From Candidatus Avidesulfovibrio excrementigallinarum (lineage in GTDB: Bacteria > Desulfobacterota > Desulfovibrionia > Desulfovibrionales > Desulfovibrionaceae), in assembly GCA_018715085.1 (NCBI GenBank), contig DVMI01000082.1, positions 1 to 42,698 on the forward strand: a stretch of DNA of 42,698 nucleotides, given 5' to 3'. The first letter of the stretch is position 1, and the number at the start of each line of letters is the position of its first letter. The position numbers were made by a program, and so were the translations under genes. The notes under the pieces are model-generated. The model had not been told where the DNA came from. It did no database searches and worked only from the letters and a program-made list of their open reading frames with translations. Below are positions 16,947 to 26,358 of this stretch, one piece after another.

Positions 16947-19900
16947 CTAAGCCCCGCCTGGAGCGATGCCATGGCGCTTGAGCTTGGCGTACAGCGTCGA
17001 CCGGCGGATATTGAGCAGCGTTTCTGCGCCGTCCTCGCCGCGCACCCTGCCGCCCGTCTGCCGCAAAACATAGCGCAGATAGCGCGCCTCCAGCTCCTCC
17101 AGCGAAGGAAAGCCTTCAAACAGCGCCTCAAGGCCGGGGGCTCCCTCGTGTGCGGCCTCTGCCGGACGCGGGTTGCGAAGTCCGCTTATTGCTGAAAAAT
17201 CGTTAAGGATGACAGAGCGTTCAAGAAAATTTTTCAGTTCGCGGACGTTGCCAGGCCAGTCATAGGCCCGCAACGCTGCCCAGTCCTCCTCGGAAAGGGT
17301 CATTGCCGGACGGCCATACCGCTTGCAAAAAGCCCCAATCAGCATCTTTGCCAGCGGGACAATGTCTCCACGGCGCTGCCGCAACGGAGGAATGCGCAAA
17401 GGCACCACCGAGATGCGGTACAGCAAGTCTTCGCGAAAACGCCCCTCCCGGACTTCCTGTGCCAAGTCCTTATTGGTTGCCGAAATCAGGCGAAACCGGG
17501 AATGAATGACTGTCGTTCCGCCAACCCTGCGGAAACTCTGCTCTTGCAGCACACGAATCAGCCGGCTTTGAATGGAGGGGGGCACATCACCGACTTCGTC
17601 GATAAACAGCGTTCCCTCGTCGGCCATTTCGATGAGCCCGATTTTCTGTTGTGACGCCCCGGTGAACGCGCCTTTTTCATGACCAAAGAATTCGGATTCA
17701 AACAGCGTTTCTGGCGTGCTGGCAGGATGCACCGCCACAAACGCGCCTTTTCGCCCGCTGAGCTGATGGATGCGCCTGGCCATGACTTCCTTGCCCACGC
17801 CGGTTTCACCCAGCAGCAAAACAGACGCTGTCGTCTGGGCCACATGCCGCACCTGTTCCATGACGCCCTTGAGCCCCGGACCGATGACAGGGCGCGTCTC
17901 CTGTTCGCCCGGCTCTGCCTCAGGTTGTACGCCGGGCTGCTGCCACGGAACCGTTTCGTCCTGGACGCGCGCAAGCCGCAGGCAGGACCGCACCTCACTC
18001 GACAGCATGGCCGCCACTTCCCGCCAGTCCGCAGGTCCCAGCTGCAAATAGTCGCCATCGCCGTGCATGCTGTCCAGCAGCAGCCCCCAGGTGGAACTGT
18101 CTTCCACCTTCAGTGTCAGCAACAGGCTCTGTCCCTTGCCGCGCGCCAGACCAGCATGCTCAGGCCATGCGGAAAATCCCGGCAGGCTGTCAATGTCCGG
18201 AGCAGAAAATTTTTGCCCGTCTGTACTGGCCTGGGCTTCAATCCCGGCAGATCCGTCGCCGCGTATGCGGAACAAAACCGCCCGGTCGGCGCCCAGGCTG
18301 GCCTGTACCAGCTGCGTAAGCCGCTCCAGCATGACTGACAGTCCTGTGCCCACAGGCAGTGCCCGCAGCGCCGCAGCGCACCGCTCGACGGCCGGGTGCG
18401 CGCTGTCTGAGGTGCCCGCGCCGCCCGCCTCGGCTTCAGCGCCCGCCTCCACACCGTTTTCCACAGGGCCGCACAAACACCTGTCCAAATCCCAAAGCGA
18501 CATATCCGGCACCGGAAGCACGGACAATTCCGCAAGGGCTTTCTGGCGCAACGCCGAAGCCTGATCCAGCCTGCCTGCCCGCTGATACTGTGCCGCCAAA
18601 GCCAGCGCAGACAATGTTTTTTCTCTGAAATCATTGATCTTGCTTGCTTCATCAAGACTGTCCCTCAACAGTCTTGAGGCTTGCAGCGGATGCCGTTCCG
18701 CAAGACGCAGGGCCTTGGTTCTCAACGCTGCGCTGCGCAGTGAGCGGTTAGGGGAGGCACACAACGGCGGCAGCAATTCCTCCAGGTTGCTCCCCGGCAA
18801 GGGCGGGAACCCGGCCTGCTCGATGGCCAGAAGCACATTCAGCATGAGCGGATCCTCAAAGGGAGGAAGCGGCACGTTCATGGCCATGGCCTGCATCGTC
18901 TCGCGGCGCAGCAAATAATAGGCGGAAGGAATACGACCGTGCAAATAATGGATAATGGCAAGGGTACGGACTGCGCCGATATAGATTTTATTGTTAAATC
19001 TTGCAGAGGTACACATGAACAGGCTATTGGCGTTCTGCAAGGCGGCGTCCAGATCACCCATACGCACCAGGCAGAAGGTGATATGCAGCCGCCAAAACAT
19101 GGCCAGCACCCTGTCACCGGCCAGACTTGCCGCGTCGCGTTCTGAAAGGCAGGTGCCAAGAGCCACGGAAAAACGCCGCTGCATAATGGCCGCCCGGCAG
19201 GCGCACAGCGCCAGGATGTCGGCCAGGCGGTGATATTTCCAGTCCTGCAGCTCGGGCCGCCGTTCGTAACATGTCAGCACTTCCCCATACTCGCCACGAA
19301 CATAGTGCAGCAAACCTTCAAAGTACGCGACCAGATCCTGCATGTCGCGATCTTCAAAGCTCTTGAGCTCGCGCAGCCCCTCCATGAACAGCAGAATGTC
19401 ACCGGCCACGTCTTCGTCAATGAATGTCCGCAGATAGCACCGCAAAATGACGATAATGGGTTGAAAGCGCGCGTTGCCATGCCTGGCCGTCAGGCGGTAG
19501 GCGCGATCTGACAGCAGCGCTGCCTTGCGCAGAAAATTGTCCAAAAAAAGGCACATGGTCTGGATGACAATGACCAGTTCGACATAACGGGTATGCTCCC
19601 CGGAAGGCAGCGTCCAGCCAAGCAGTTTTTCCAGTGTGAGCTCAAGGCAGATCAACAGGGCAGGACTGCCGCCAATCATGCGTTCATCCAGGTACCTGAG
19701 CACCTGCTCGCACTCTTCAAGGCCCGATTGCGGCGAAAGTCTGCCAAGGCAATATTCCAGCATGGTGGGCGCTTCCACCTGCCGCAATGTGGCTGCCATT
19801 TTTTCCAGCAGGGCGGGCTCGTCCTGGGCCATGGCAAGCCGCCCGTCCGGATCTCTGCGGATGAGCCTGCGATCCAAAAGACCGGCCAGCGCCTGCCGGA

Positions 19901-20012
19901 CCGCTTCCTGATCCAAATCCAGGTCGACATACAGCGACCGCTCTTGAGAAAAATGTCCAATATGTGCAAGATATAGCAGGAGCAGCGCTTGAGTTCTAGA
20001 AAAAACAAACAT
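16947..20012 (-). CDS. large sigma-54-dependent activator with helical-repeat N-terminus
   Basis: 1021 residues. Starting at 20012, AAGG lies about eight bases before the ATG; an in-frame GTG nine bases upstream lacks this spacing. Residues 1 to ~490 are helical and TPR/MalT-like, with an N-terminal winged-helix-like stretch (about 10-60). Residues ~530-700 resemble a GAF domain. Next comes the AAA+ domain: Walker A GETGVGKE (735-742), the sigma-54-contacting GAFTGA (781-786), Walker B TLFIDEVGD (~800), and the arginine-finger region REDLLYRISV. A Fis-type helix-turn-helix ending TLYAKLKRHGI is at the C-terminus. There is no phospho-receiver domain, so control must come through the long N-terminal part. 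It most likely drives the sigma-54 promoter at 14925. Confidence 0.9.
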   Translation of the reverse strand: MFVFSRTQALLLLYLAHIGHFSQERSLYVDLDLDQEAVRQALAGLLDRRLIRRDPDGRLAMAQDEPALLEKMAATLRQVEAPTMLEYCLGRLSPQSGLEECEQVLRYLDERMIGGSPALLICLELTLEKLLGWTLPSGEHTRYVELVIVIQTMCLFLDNFLRKAALLSDRAYRLTARHGNARFQPIIVILRCYLRTFIDEDVAGDILLFMEGLRELKSFEDRDMQDLVAYFEGLLHYVRGEYGEVLTCYERRPELQDWKYHRLADILALCACRAAIMQRRFSVALGTCLSERDAASLAGDRVLAMFWRLHITFCLVRMGDLDAALQNANSLFMCTSARFNNKIYIGAVRTLAIIHYLHGRIPSAYYLLRRETMQAMAMNVPLPPFEDPLMLNVLLAIEQAGFPPLPGSNLEELLPPLCASPNRSLRSAALRTKALRLAERHPLQASRLLRDSLDEASKINDFREKTLSALALAAQYQRAGRLDQASALRQKALAELSVLPVPDMSLWDLDRCLCGPVENGVEAGAEAEAGGAGTSDSAHPAVERCAAALRALPVGTGLSVMLERLTQLVQASLGADRAVLFRIRGDGSAGIEAQASTDGQKFSAPDIDSLPGFSAWPEHAGLARGKGQSLLLTLKVEDSSTWGLLLDSMHGDGDYLQLGPADWREVAAMLSSEVRSCLRLARVQDETVPWQQPGVQPEAEPGEQETRPVIGPGLKGVMEQVRHVAQTTASVLLLGETGVGKEVMARRIHQLSGRKGAFVAVHPASTPETLFESEFFGHEKGAFTGASQQKIGLIEMADEGTLFIDEVGDVPPSIQSRLIRVLQEQSFRRVGGTTVIHSRFRLISATNKDLAQEVREGRFREDLLYRISVVPLRIPPLRQRRGDIVPLAKMLIGAFCKRYGRPAMTLSEEDWAALRAYDWPGNVRELKNFLERSVILNDFSAISGLRNPRPAEAAHEGAPGLEALFEGFPSLEELEARYLRYVLRQTGGRVRGEDGAETLLNIRRSTLYAKLKRHGIAPGGA

Positions 20013-20532
20013 TTTTAACACCTTAATTCAGCAAATAGGGACTGTTTCCGTCCTGTTTTTTAGACGAACCATCCATATTGCTGGACAGTCCGCCCCGCAA
20101 TCCCCACCCAGCCGTCAACGGCAGACACTCTGCAATAGTTTTCTATACTGCGGAAACGGCCATGCTGACAAGCCGTCGGGCAACCGCCAGTGCTTGCCGT
20201 ACACCGCTGCATTCTAACCGAAATCCGGCAATAACCCTCTGTTGCCTGCTTAAAAACGGTGGCTTGCGGTCACATGCACACTGCCAGCAACCCCGCACTC
20301 CCGAGGCTTGAAAATCCCGGAGGATGCTCGTACACCAGACCCGCACCCTCACTCAACCTGTTGAAGACGCTGGATCCGCGCGGGAAGAGCGATTTTGTGC
20401 GCGCGAGCGTGACACTTCTGCAGATGTGTGCAGGCAAGCGCGGCTCGCGTCCGGACGCCAAAACCACGCTGCCGGACACGGCCAGCGTCCGCCCTGTAAA
20501 TGATGACGTTTTCAAACTGAAAAGGAGCCCCG
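20013..20532. other. spacer between the divergent regulator and sbcD
   Basis: No gene seen. It is more AT-rich near the regulator start (20000-20070), where that gene's promoter should lie. The sbcD ribosome binding site AAAAGGAG ends it. No clear promoter consensus, repeat or terminator was found. Confidence 0.4.
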
Positions 20533-21783
20533 ATGAACCAGCCCCCGCCGCAACTCAGAGTGCTTCATACCTCCGACTGGCACATCGGGCGCACCCTGTA
20601 CGGGCGAAAGCGCTATGCAGAATTTGAAGCCTTTTTGTCCTGGCTGGCCGAAACCACGCGGGAAAACGCCATCGATGCGCTGCTGGTGGCGGGCGACGTC
20701 TTCGACAGCAGCGCGCCAAGCCATCGCTCCCAGGAACTCTACTACCGTTTTTTGTGCCAGGTGGCAGACTCCCCGTGCCGGCATGTTGTGGTCATTGCCG
20801 GTAACCACGATTCCCCGTCCTTTCTGAATGCGCCCAGGGAACTGCTCAGAACGCTCAACATCTATGTAATCGGCCATGCCACAGCTTCGCCGGCGGACGA
20901 AGTGCTGACGCTCTGCAACAAGCAGGGCGTCCCGGAGCTGATTGTCTGTGCCGTGCCCTACCTTCGTGACAGGGACGTCCGCACAGCAGAAGCCGGCGAA
21001 CGCCCTGAGGACAAGGAACAGAAGCTGCTCGAAGGCATCCGCGCCCATTATACCGCCGTCGCCGCGCTGGCCGAACAAAAACGCACAGAGCTCGGAGAAA
21101 ACATCCCCATTGTAGCCATGGGACACCTGTTCACTGCCGGCGGGCAAACCGTTGACGGCGACGGCGTGCGCGATCTCTATGTGGGGTCTCTTGCCCATGT
21201 GACCGCCGGCATCTTTCCGCCCTGCTTCAATTATCTGGCGCTCGGTCATCTCCATGTCCCGCAGGCGGCAAGCGGCTCTGAAACCATGCGTTACAGCGGT
21301 TCCCCCCTGCCTATGGGATTTGGCGAAGCCACGCAGTCCAAAAGTGTCTGCCAGGTCAGCTTCAACGGCACAACGCCCGCTGTCCGCCTGCTTGACGTGC
21401 CGGTCTTTCAGCAGCTTGAACGCATCAAAGGCAGCTGGGACAACATTCTGAGCCGCATCCGCGAGCTGAAGGCGGCGGGCTCCCAAAGCTGGCTCGAAGT
21501 TCTTTATGAAGGCAGCGAAGTGATCGGCGACCTGCGCGAACGCCTGGAAGCTGAGGTTTCCGGATCCGGCATGGAACTTCTCCGCATCAAAAACAACCGC
21601 ATCATCGATCGTGTTCTGAGTCAGAGTCATGAGGAAGAAACCCTTGACGATCTCGACGTGCATGACGTGTTCGAGCGCTGTCTTGCCGCCCATGACGTCC
21701 CCGCAGAACAGAGGGTGGCGCTCCGGCGGACCTACGCTGAAGCCGTCTTGTCACTCCATGATGACGATATGCTGGCGGAATAG
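20533..21783 (+). CDS. sbcD: exonuclease SbcCD, nuclease subunit SbcD
   Basis: 416 residues. It is the Mre11-like metallophosphoesterase of SbcCD, which cuts hairpins and protein-blocked DNA ends. Phosphoesterase motifs run in order: HTSDWHIGR (about 12-20), VAGDVFDS (~55), IAGNHDSP (~93), AMGHLFTAGG (~196) and ALGHLHVPQ (~236). All metal ligands appear intact. AAAAGGAG precedes the ATG. The sbcC gene follows eleven bases after the stop codon, the usual sbcDC pair. Confidence 0.96.
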   Translation: MNQPPPQLRVLHTSDWHIGRTLYGRKRYAEFEAFLSWLAETTRENAIDALLVAGDVFDSSAPSHRSQELYYRFLCQVADSPCRHVVVIAGNHDSPSFLNAPRELLRTLNIYVIGHATASPADEVLTLCNKQGVPELIVCAVPYLRDRDVRTAEAGERPEDKEQKLLEGIRAHYTAVAALAEQKRTELGENIPIVAMGHLFTAGGQTVDGDGVRDLYVGSLAHVTAGIFPPCFNYLALGHLHVPQAASGSETMRYSGSPLPMGFGEATQSKSVCQVSFNGTTPAVRLLDVPVFQQLERIKGSWDNILSRIRELKAAGSQSWLEVLYEGSEVIGDLRERLEAEVSGSGMELLRIKNNRIIDRVLSQSHEEETLDDLDVHDVFERCLAAHDVPAEQRVALRRTYAEAVLSLHDDDMLAE

Positions 21784-21794
21784 GGGAGCTGCCG

Positions 21795-24700
21795 ATGAAA
21801 ATCCTGCATGTGCGCTTCAAAAACCTGAATTCGCTGGTCGGCGAATGGCACATTGATCTGACGCATCCGGCTTTTGTGTCCGACGGCATCTTCACCATCA
21901 CCGGTCCTACAGGCGCGGGAAAAACCACCATCCTTGACGCCATTTGCCTTGCCCTTTACGGACGGACGCCGCGTCTGGGCAAAATTACCAAAAACGGCAA
22001 CGAAATCATGTCGCGCCAGACCGGGGAATGCTTTGCCGAAGTGACCTTTGAAACGCCGGCCGGACGCTACCGCTGCCACTGGAGCCAGCACCGCGCGCGC
22101 AGGAAACCGGGTGGCGAACTCCAGGCGCCAAAACACGAAATTGCCAACGCCGATTCCGGCGAACTTTTTGAATCCAAGATCAAAGGCGTCGCCGAACTGA
22201 TCGAAACGGCCACCGGCATGGACTTTGATCAATTCACCCGTTCCATGCTGCTGGCCCAGGGCGGTTTTGCCGTGTTTCTTCAGGCTGCCCCGGATGATCG
22301 GGCCCCGATCCTCGAGCAAATCACAGGAACGGAAATCTACAGCCGGATATCCATACGCGTTCATGAACGCCTGCGGGAAGAAAAGGACGCCCTAAAACTG
22401 CTCCAGGCCGAAACAGCTGGTATCGTGCTTTTGGATCCGCAGCAGGAACAAACAGCCACACAAACCCTTGAGGCAAAGCAGCAGGAAGAAGCCGCCCTGG
22501 CCGCCCAGAACGCCAGGACCGAAAAAGCCCTTGCCTGGCTTGCCGCCATCGACGGGCTGAACAAGGAGCTTGCCAGTCTGGCCGACGAAGCAGACAGGCT
22601 GCAACAGGACATCGAGCGCTTCAAGCCCGAGCGTGAAAGGCTCAATCTGGCTTTAAGCGCCGCTTCGCTGGACGGGCTGCACGCCACTCTCAACGCCACG
22701 CGCAAACAACAAGTGCACGATCAGTCTGCACTGCAACGCGAAGAGCACACGCTTGGCGATCTGGAAACTTCCGGCAAAGAACACGCCGGCAAGCTGCGCA
22801 GCGCGGAACTCCAGACCCGGCAGGCCAAAGAGGCCCTGCGCGAGGCCGCACCGCGTCTGCAACAGCTCCGCGCTCTGGATCAACGTCTCGATGCCATGGC
22901 GGCCGCCGTAACAGAAGGGACTGCGGACTGTCAAAACGACGCGGCCGCCATTGCCGCAGATCAACAGGCACGCCGCGGAACATTGGAAAAAATGACCGGC
23001 GCACAAAAGCAATGGGAACTTGCAGACGCCTATCTCAAGGCGCACGCCCAGGACGCCTGGCTGATCAGCGGCCTGGCCGGCATTGAGGCGCACGCCAGCG
23101 ATCTGTTTGCCAGACAGCAGGAAATCTCCCGTCAGGAAAACGCCTTGCACGCCGCGACCGAAGCCGCGGCGCGCGCGGCAGCCGTACTTGCCGGCTGTCA
23201 CAAACGCGTCGAAAACCGCAAGCACGCCCTGGAGGACACAACGGCACGGCTTCTTCAGGGTAAGGAGGCCTTGAGCCGGCTGCTGGGACCCCGGCTGCTG
23301 CGCGAGTACCGGGCCGAAAAAGACGCGCTGCTGCGCGAAAGAACCCTCCGGGCCATCATCGCCGAACTGGAAACCCACCGCGCGCAATTGGAAGACGGCA
23401 AGCCCTGCCCCCTCTGCGGCGCAACCGAACATCCGTATGCGCGGGGTAACGTCCCTGCACTGGACGAGCTTGAGCAGCGTGTCGACGCGCTGACTGCGCT
23501 GATCACCGACGCCGAAAACCAGGAAACCGCCGTCAGGCAGCTTGAGGATGCCGTACGCCTGACCAGGGAACGCCTTGCAGAGACCGAAAGCAAGGAAACT
23601 GAAGCGGCCAATGCCAAAAACACGGCTGAAAAAACCCTTGCCGAAACAAAGGAAGGGCTGACAAAACACCAAGCCGATTTTGCCGAGCGCCGTCAGGCCG
23701 TCATGGCCAGCCTCCAGCCTCTGGGCCTGACCGCTCTGTCGGACGACCTTTCAGCACTGCTCAATTCTCTCAGGCAACGCCTGCAGACGTGGCAGGCCCA
23801 GGAACGCATACGGGGGGAACTTGAAAAACGGCTTGACGCACTGAACGCCGACGTGCAACGGCTGGATGCGGTGATCAAGACCCGCAATGCCGCACTGGAA
23901 GGAAAAACAGGCCGTCTGGAAGAGCTGAAAAAGAACCTGGCTGCCGGCAAGGCAGAACGTTTTCAGCATTATGGAGACAAAAAGCCTGAGGACGAAGAAC
24001 GCCGCCTGAACACGGCGCTTTCTGCGGCTGAACAAGCCGAAAGCCAGGTCAGAGAACGTTACCAGGAACTCAGGCAGCAGTGGCTGACCGTAAAAAGCCG
24101 TGCCGATACGCTTAGGGACCGCCTCAGACAACGGCAGCCAGAGCTGGAAAAGCTGGAAAAAGACTTTTCTGCAGCGCTGGCAGCCACAGGCTTTGCGGCT
24201 GAAGAGGCCTTTCTGGCAGCCATCCTCCCCGCTGAACGCCGGGCCGAACTGGCGGCTGCGGCCAAGGCGCTGGATGAACGCCAGACAGAGCTGAACGCCA
24301 GGCAGCAGGATCGGACAGCGCGTCTGGCTGCGGAAAAAGCCCTGAAAATCACTGACAGGCCGCTGGACGAACTGGCGGCTCAACATAAGGATGACGTGGC
24401 ATCCTTGCAGGCGGTGCGCGATCTTATTGCCGGCCTCAAGCTCAAGCTGGCCGAAAACGCCGCCGCCAAAGAACGGATCAAAGAAAAGCAGGCCGCCATC
24501 GAAGTCCGGAAAGCAGAATGTCACAGGTGGGAAACCCTGCACGAACTGATCGGCTCCGCAGACGGCAAAAAATACCGCAATTTTGCCCAGGGGCTGACTT
24601 TTGAAATCCTGATCGGCCACGCCAACCAGCAACTGCGCAAAATGACCGATCGGTATCTGCTGACCCGGAATGAAACGCAGCCCCTGGAACTGGCCGTGGT

Positions 24701-25055
24701 CGACAGTTATCAGGCCGGCGAAATCCGATCTGCCAAGAACCTTTCCGGCGGAGAAAGCTTCATCGTCAGTCTGGCTCTGGCCCTGGGCCTGTCGCAGATG
24801 GCCAGCAGGCATGTCCGTGTGGATTCGCTGTTCCTGGACGAAGGCTTCGGCACCCTGGACGAGGACGCCCTGGACATTGCTCTGGAAACCCTCGCCGGCC
24901 TGCAGCAGGACGGCAAACTCATTGGCGTCATTTCGCATGTGCCGGCCCTGAAAGAACGCATCAGCACGCAAATCCAGGTCATTCCGCAAGTCGGCGGCAG
25001 AAGCCTGCTTACCGGACCGGGATGCCATAAAAGCAGCCCGGACGGAACGAACTGA
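21795..25055 (+). CDS. sbcC: exonuclease SbcCD, SMC-like ATPase subunit SbcC
   Basis: 1086 residues. It is the Rad50-like partner of SbcD. The Walker A motif TGPTGAGKTT is near residue 37, and the FTRSMLLAQGGFAVFL stretch typical of SbcC is near 147. Long coiled coils rich in Glu, Gln, Ala and Leu run from roughly 190 to 930, interrupted by a zinc-hook CPLC motif at about 537-540 through which two molecules join. The ABC signature NLSGGESF is at ~983 and Walker B LFLDEGFG at ~1012, followed by the D-loop. GGGGAG lies before the ATG. No terminator is obvious after the stop codon. Confidence 0.97.
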   Translation: MKILHVRFKNLNSLVGEWHIDLTHPAFVSDGIFTITGPTGAGKTTILDAICLALYGRTPRLGKITKNGNEIMSRQTGECFAEVTFETPAGRYRCHWSQHRARRKPGGELQAPKHEIANADSGELFESKIKGVAELIETATGMDFDQFTRSMLLAQGGFAVFLQAAPDDRAPILEQITGTEIYSRISIRVHERLREEKDALKLLQAETAGIVLLDPQQEQTATQTLEAKQQEEAALAAQNARTEKALAWLAAIDGLNKELASLADEADRLQQDIERFKPERERLNLALSAASLDGLHATLNATRKQQVHDQSALQREEHTLGDLETSGKEHAGKLRSAELQTRQAKEALREAAPRLQQLRALDQRLDAMAAAVTEGTADCQNDAAAIAADQQARRGTLEKMTGAQKQWELADAYLKAHAQDAWLISGLAGIEAHASDLFARQQEISRQENALHAATEAAARAAAVLAGCHKRVENRKHALEDTTARLLQGKEALSRLLGPRLLREYRAEKDALLRERTLRAIIAELETHRAQLEDGKPCPLCGATEHPYARGNVPALDELEQRVDALTALITDAENQETAVRQLEDAVRLTRERLAETESKETEAANAKNTAEKTLAETKEGLTKHQADFAERRQAVMASLQPLGLTALSDDLSALLNSLRQRLQTWQAQERIRGELEKRLDALNADVQRLDAVIKTRNAALEGKTGRLEELKKNLAAGKAERFQHYGDKKPEDEERRLNTALSAAEQAESQVRERYQELRQQWLTVKSRADTLRDRLRQRQPELEKLEKDFSAALAATGFAAEEAFLAAILPAERRAELAAAAKALDERQTELNARQQDRTARLAAEKALKITDRPLDELAAQHKDDVASLQAVRDLIAGLKLKLAENAAAKERIKEKQAAIEVRKAECHRWETLHELIGSADGKKYRNFAQGLTFEILIGHANQQLRKMTDRYLLTRNETQPLELAVVDSYQAGEIRSAKNLSGGESFIVSLALALGLSQMASRHVRVDSLFLDEGFGTLDEDALDIALETLAGLQQDGKLIGVISHVPALKERISTQIQVIPQVGGRSLLTGPGCHKSSPDGTN

Positions 25056-25547
25056 ACAAAGGCCGGCACTGCCGTTATTTCAAAAAACTCGTTGTCCGAT
25101 CCTCCCCCCAAGGCCTTTGCGGACGGCAGGGAGGCCGTACCCGCACAACGCGTTCCGCACGCTTTGCACCAGTTGCAGGCCAAACGAAAAGGACAAAACA
25201 GGAATATCAGGCGGCCACAGGCTGTGTTTTGATGGGAAATGCGCACACGGCGCCACGCGTCAAAGGCCGCCCGTGCCGGGACGGCTGCCCGCACAGCCTC
25301 TGCGCGCCACGCCTTTTGGCAACATGCAAAGGGCTGCGGCATGAACGTGCCATACAGGGGCATATGCGCAGCCGGCTTGCACGCTGGCGCTCTGCCAGGG
25401 CTGCGCCATCGCCGCTGCTGAATGCGTGAAGTCCAAAAAAGCGGCCTTACTCAGGCCCTTCCGGCACAGGCAGAACCCTCCTTGTTTTCTGAGCGCTCCG
25501 CCTTTCCAGGTCTGTGCGGTCACGGCCCAACAACCCGCCAGCAAAAC
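25056..25547. other. spacer without recognisable gene
   Basis: About 490 GC-rich bases between sbcC and the tRNA-Pro terminator. Short frames such as a 66-codon plus-strand frame from 25229 have no ribosome binding site, no motif, and an Arg/Ala/Cys-heavy composition expected of chance frames. I see no promoter, repeat or RNA gene. Confidence 0.45.
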
Positions 25548-25578
25548 AAAAAAGCGGCCAGCCCTTTTGGCTGACCGC
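25548..25578 (-). terminator. terminator of tRNA-Pro
   Basis: On the minus strand, a 10-bp stem GCGGTCAGCC/GGCTGGCCGC (one G-T pair) with loop AAAAG is followed by TTTTTT (25553-25548). It begins 14 bases after the CCA end of the tRNA. Confidence 0.85.
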
Positions 25579-25591
25579 CCGATCATGCTTG

Positions 25592-25668
25592 TGGTCGGAG
25601 CGACTGGACTCGAACCAGCGACCCCCTGCTCCCAAAGCAGGTGCGCTACCAAACTGCGCCACGCTCCG
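25592..25668 (-). tRNA. tRNA-Pro (anticodon TGG)
   Basis: 77 nt with encoded CCA. The acceptor stem is CGGAGCG/CGCTCCG, followed by A73 and CCA. The D-arm contains GCGCAGTTTGGTAGCGC. The anticodon stem CCTGC/GCAGG encloses TTTGGGA, giving anticodon TGG. The T-arm GCTGGTTCGAGTCCAGT is standard. Confidence 0.97.
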
Positions 25669-25977
25669 GCAACGTCCAATGCCGTTGTGTGGAAGTCTTC
25701 TAGCGCAGCTTGCCGGAAAAGTCCATGCTCCTCACGCACTGAGACTTGCCCAAATACGGATTTATGCCTACTCTCCATCCATGACTGTCATGTCCCTGCT
25801 TCTTTGCGGCATCCACGGCCTGGCGCCGGTGCCGTCCCTTGCTGAACGCTACTGGCGGGCGTTCCTCTAACAATTCGTCCTCAGCCTTTCTGTCAGATTC
25901 CCGTCTGTACCGCATCCCGCCGCGCCGGCCGGCTGCGGCTTTCCACACGCCGGCGCTTTTTGAAAGAGGACGAAACT
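25669..25977 (+). promoter_or_regulatory. mdtJ leader with terminator-like hairpin
   Basis: The 5' region of mdtJI. A GCGCCGGC/GCCGGCGC stem (25922-25929 with 25949-25956) is followed directly by TTTTT (25957-25961), then the GAGGA ribosome binding site and the GTG start at 25978. An alternative GCCGGCCGGC pairing overlaps the left arm. Upstream, a 29-codon frame (ATG 25781, TAA 25870) has a plausible peptide but a weak ribosome binding site. A possible weak promoter is TTGCCC (25746)/TACTCT (25769), spaced 17 bases. The layout suggests attenuation of the exporter genes; this is inference. Confidence 0.4.
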
Positions 25978-26358
25978 GTGTTTGATGCAAGCCTATTGCG
26001 CGCATGGATCGCGCTCATCAGCGCCATTGTTCTGGAAGTAGCCGGAACCGCAATCATGAAAGGCACCCAAAGCGCCGCCTCCCTGTGGCCCATGGCAGGC
26101 GTTGCCGTCATGCTCGCTTGCGTGACCGCCTCGTACTGGCTTCTGGCCAAAGCCGCACAGCGCATCCCTATTGGCGCGGCCTATGCCTGCTGGGAAGGCC
26201 TTGGCCTGGCGCTCATCACCCTGTGCGCCACCCTGCTCGGCGAAACGCTGACCCTGCGCCGGATTCTTGCCCTGCTGGCCGTTCTGGCAGGGATTTTATG
26301 CATCCACTGGGGCACGGGGCACGGCCCCAGCACAGAACATGCGGAGGCACAGTCATGA
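25978..26358 (+). CDS. mdtJ: SMR-family spermidine exporter subunit MdtJ-like
   Basis: 126 residues from a GTG start. The start is set by GAGGA seven bases upstream; a TTG six codons earlier overlaps the ribosome binding site. There are four membrane helices, as in all SMR proteins. The essential membrane carboxylate is in VLEVAGTAIMKG, matching the Glu14 position of EmrE. The AAYACWEGLGLALITL segment resembles the MdtJ version (AYALWEGIG) rather than EmrE. It works as a heteromer with MdtI to export spermidine in E. coli. The stop overlaps the next start (ATGA), so the two chains are made together. The C-terminal tail is short and hydrophilic. Confidence 0.85.
   Translation: MFDASLLRAWIALISAIVLEVAGTAIMKGTQSAASLWPMAGVAVMLACVTASYWLLAKAAQRIPIGAAYACWEGLGLALITLCATLLGETLTLRRILALLAVLAGILCIHWGTGHGPSTEHAEAQS

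Noticed and set aside
25592-25668. tRNA-Pro as an integration site for a mobile element
   Set aside because: No integrase, no direct repeat of the tRNA 3' end, and the flanking genes are ordinary core genes. The same holds for tRNA-Thr and tRNA-Leu.
25426-25845. Plus-strand open frame running across the tRNA-Pro gene
   Set aside because: It crosses a certain tRNA and its terminator and has no ribosome binding site.
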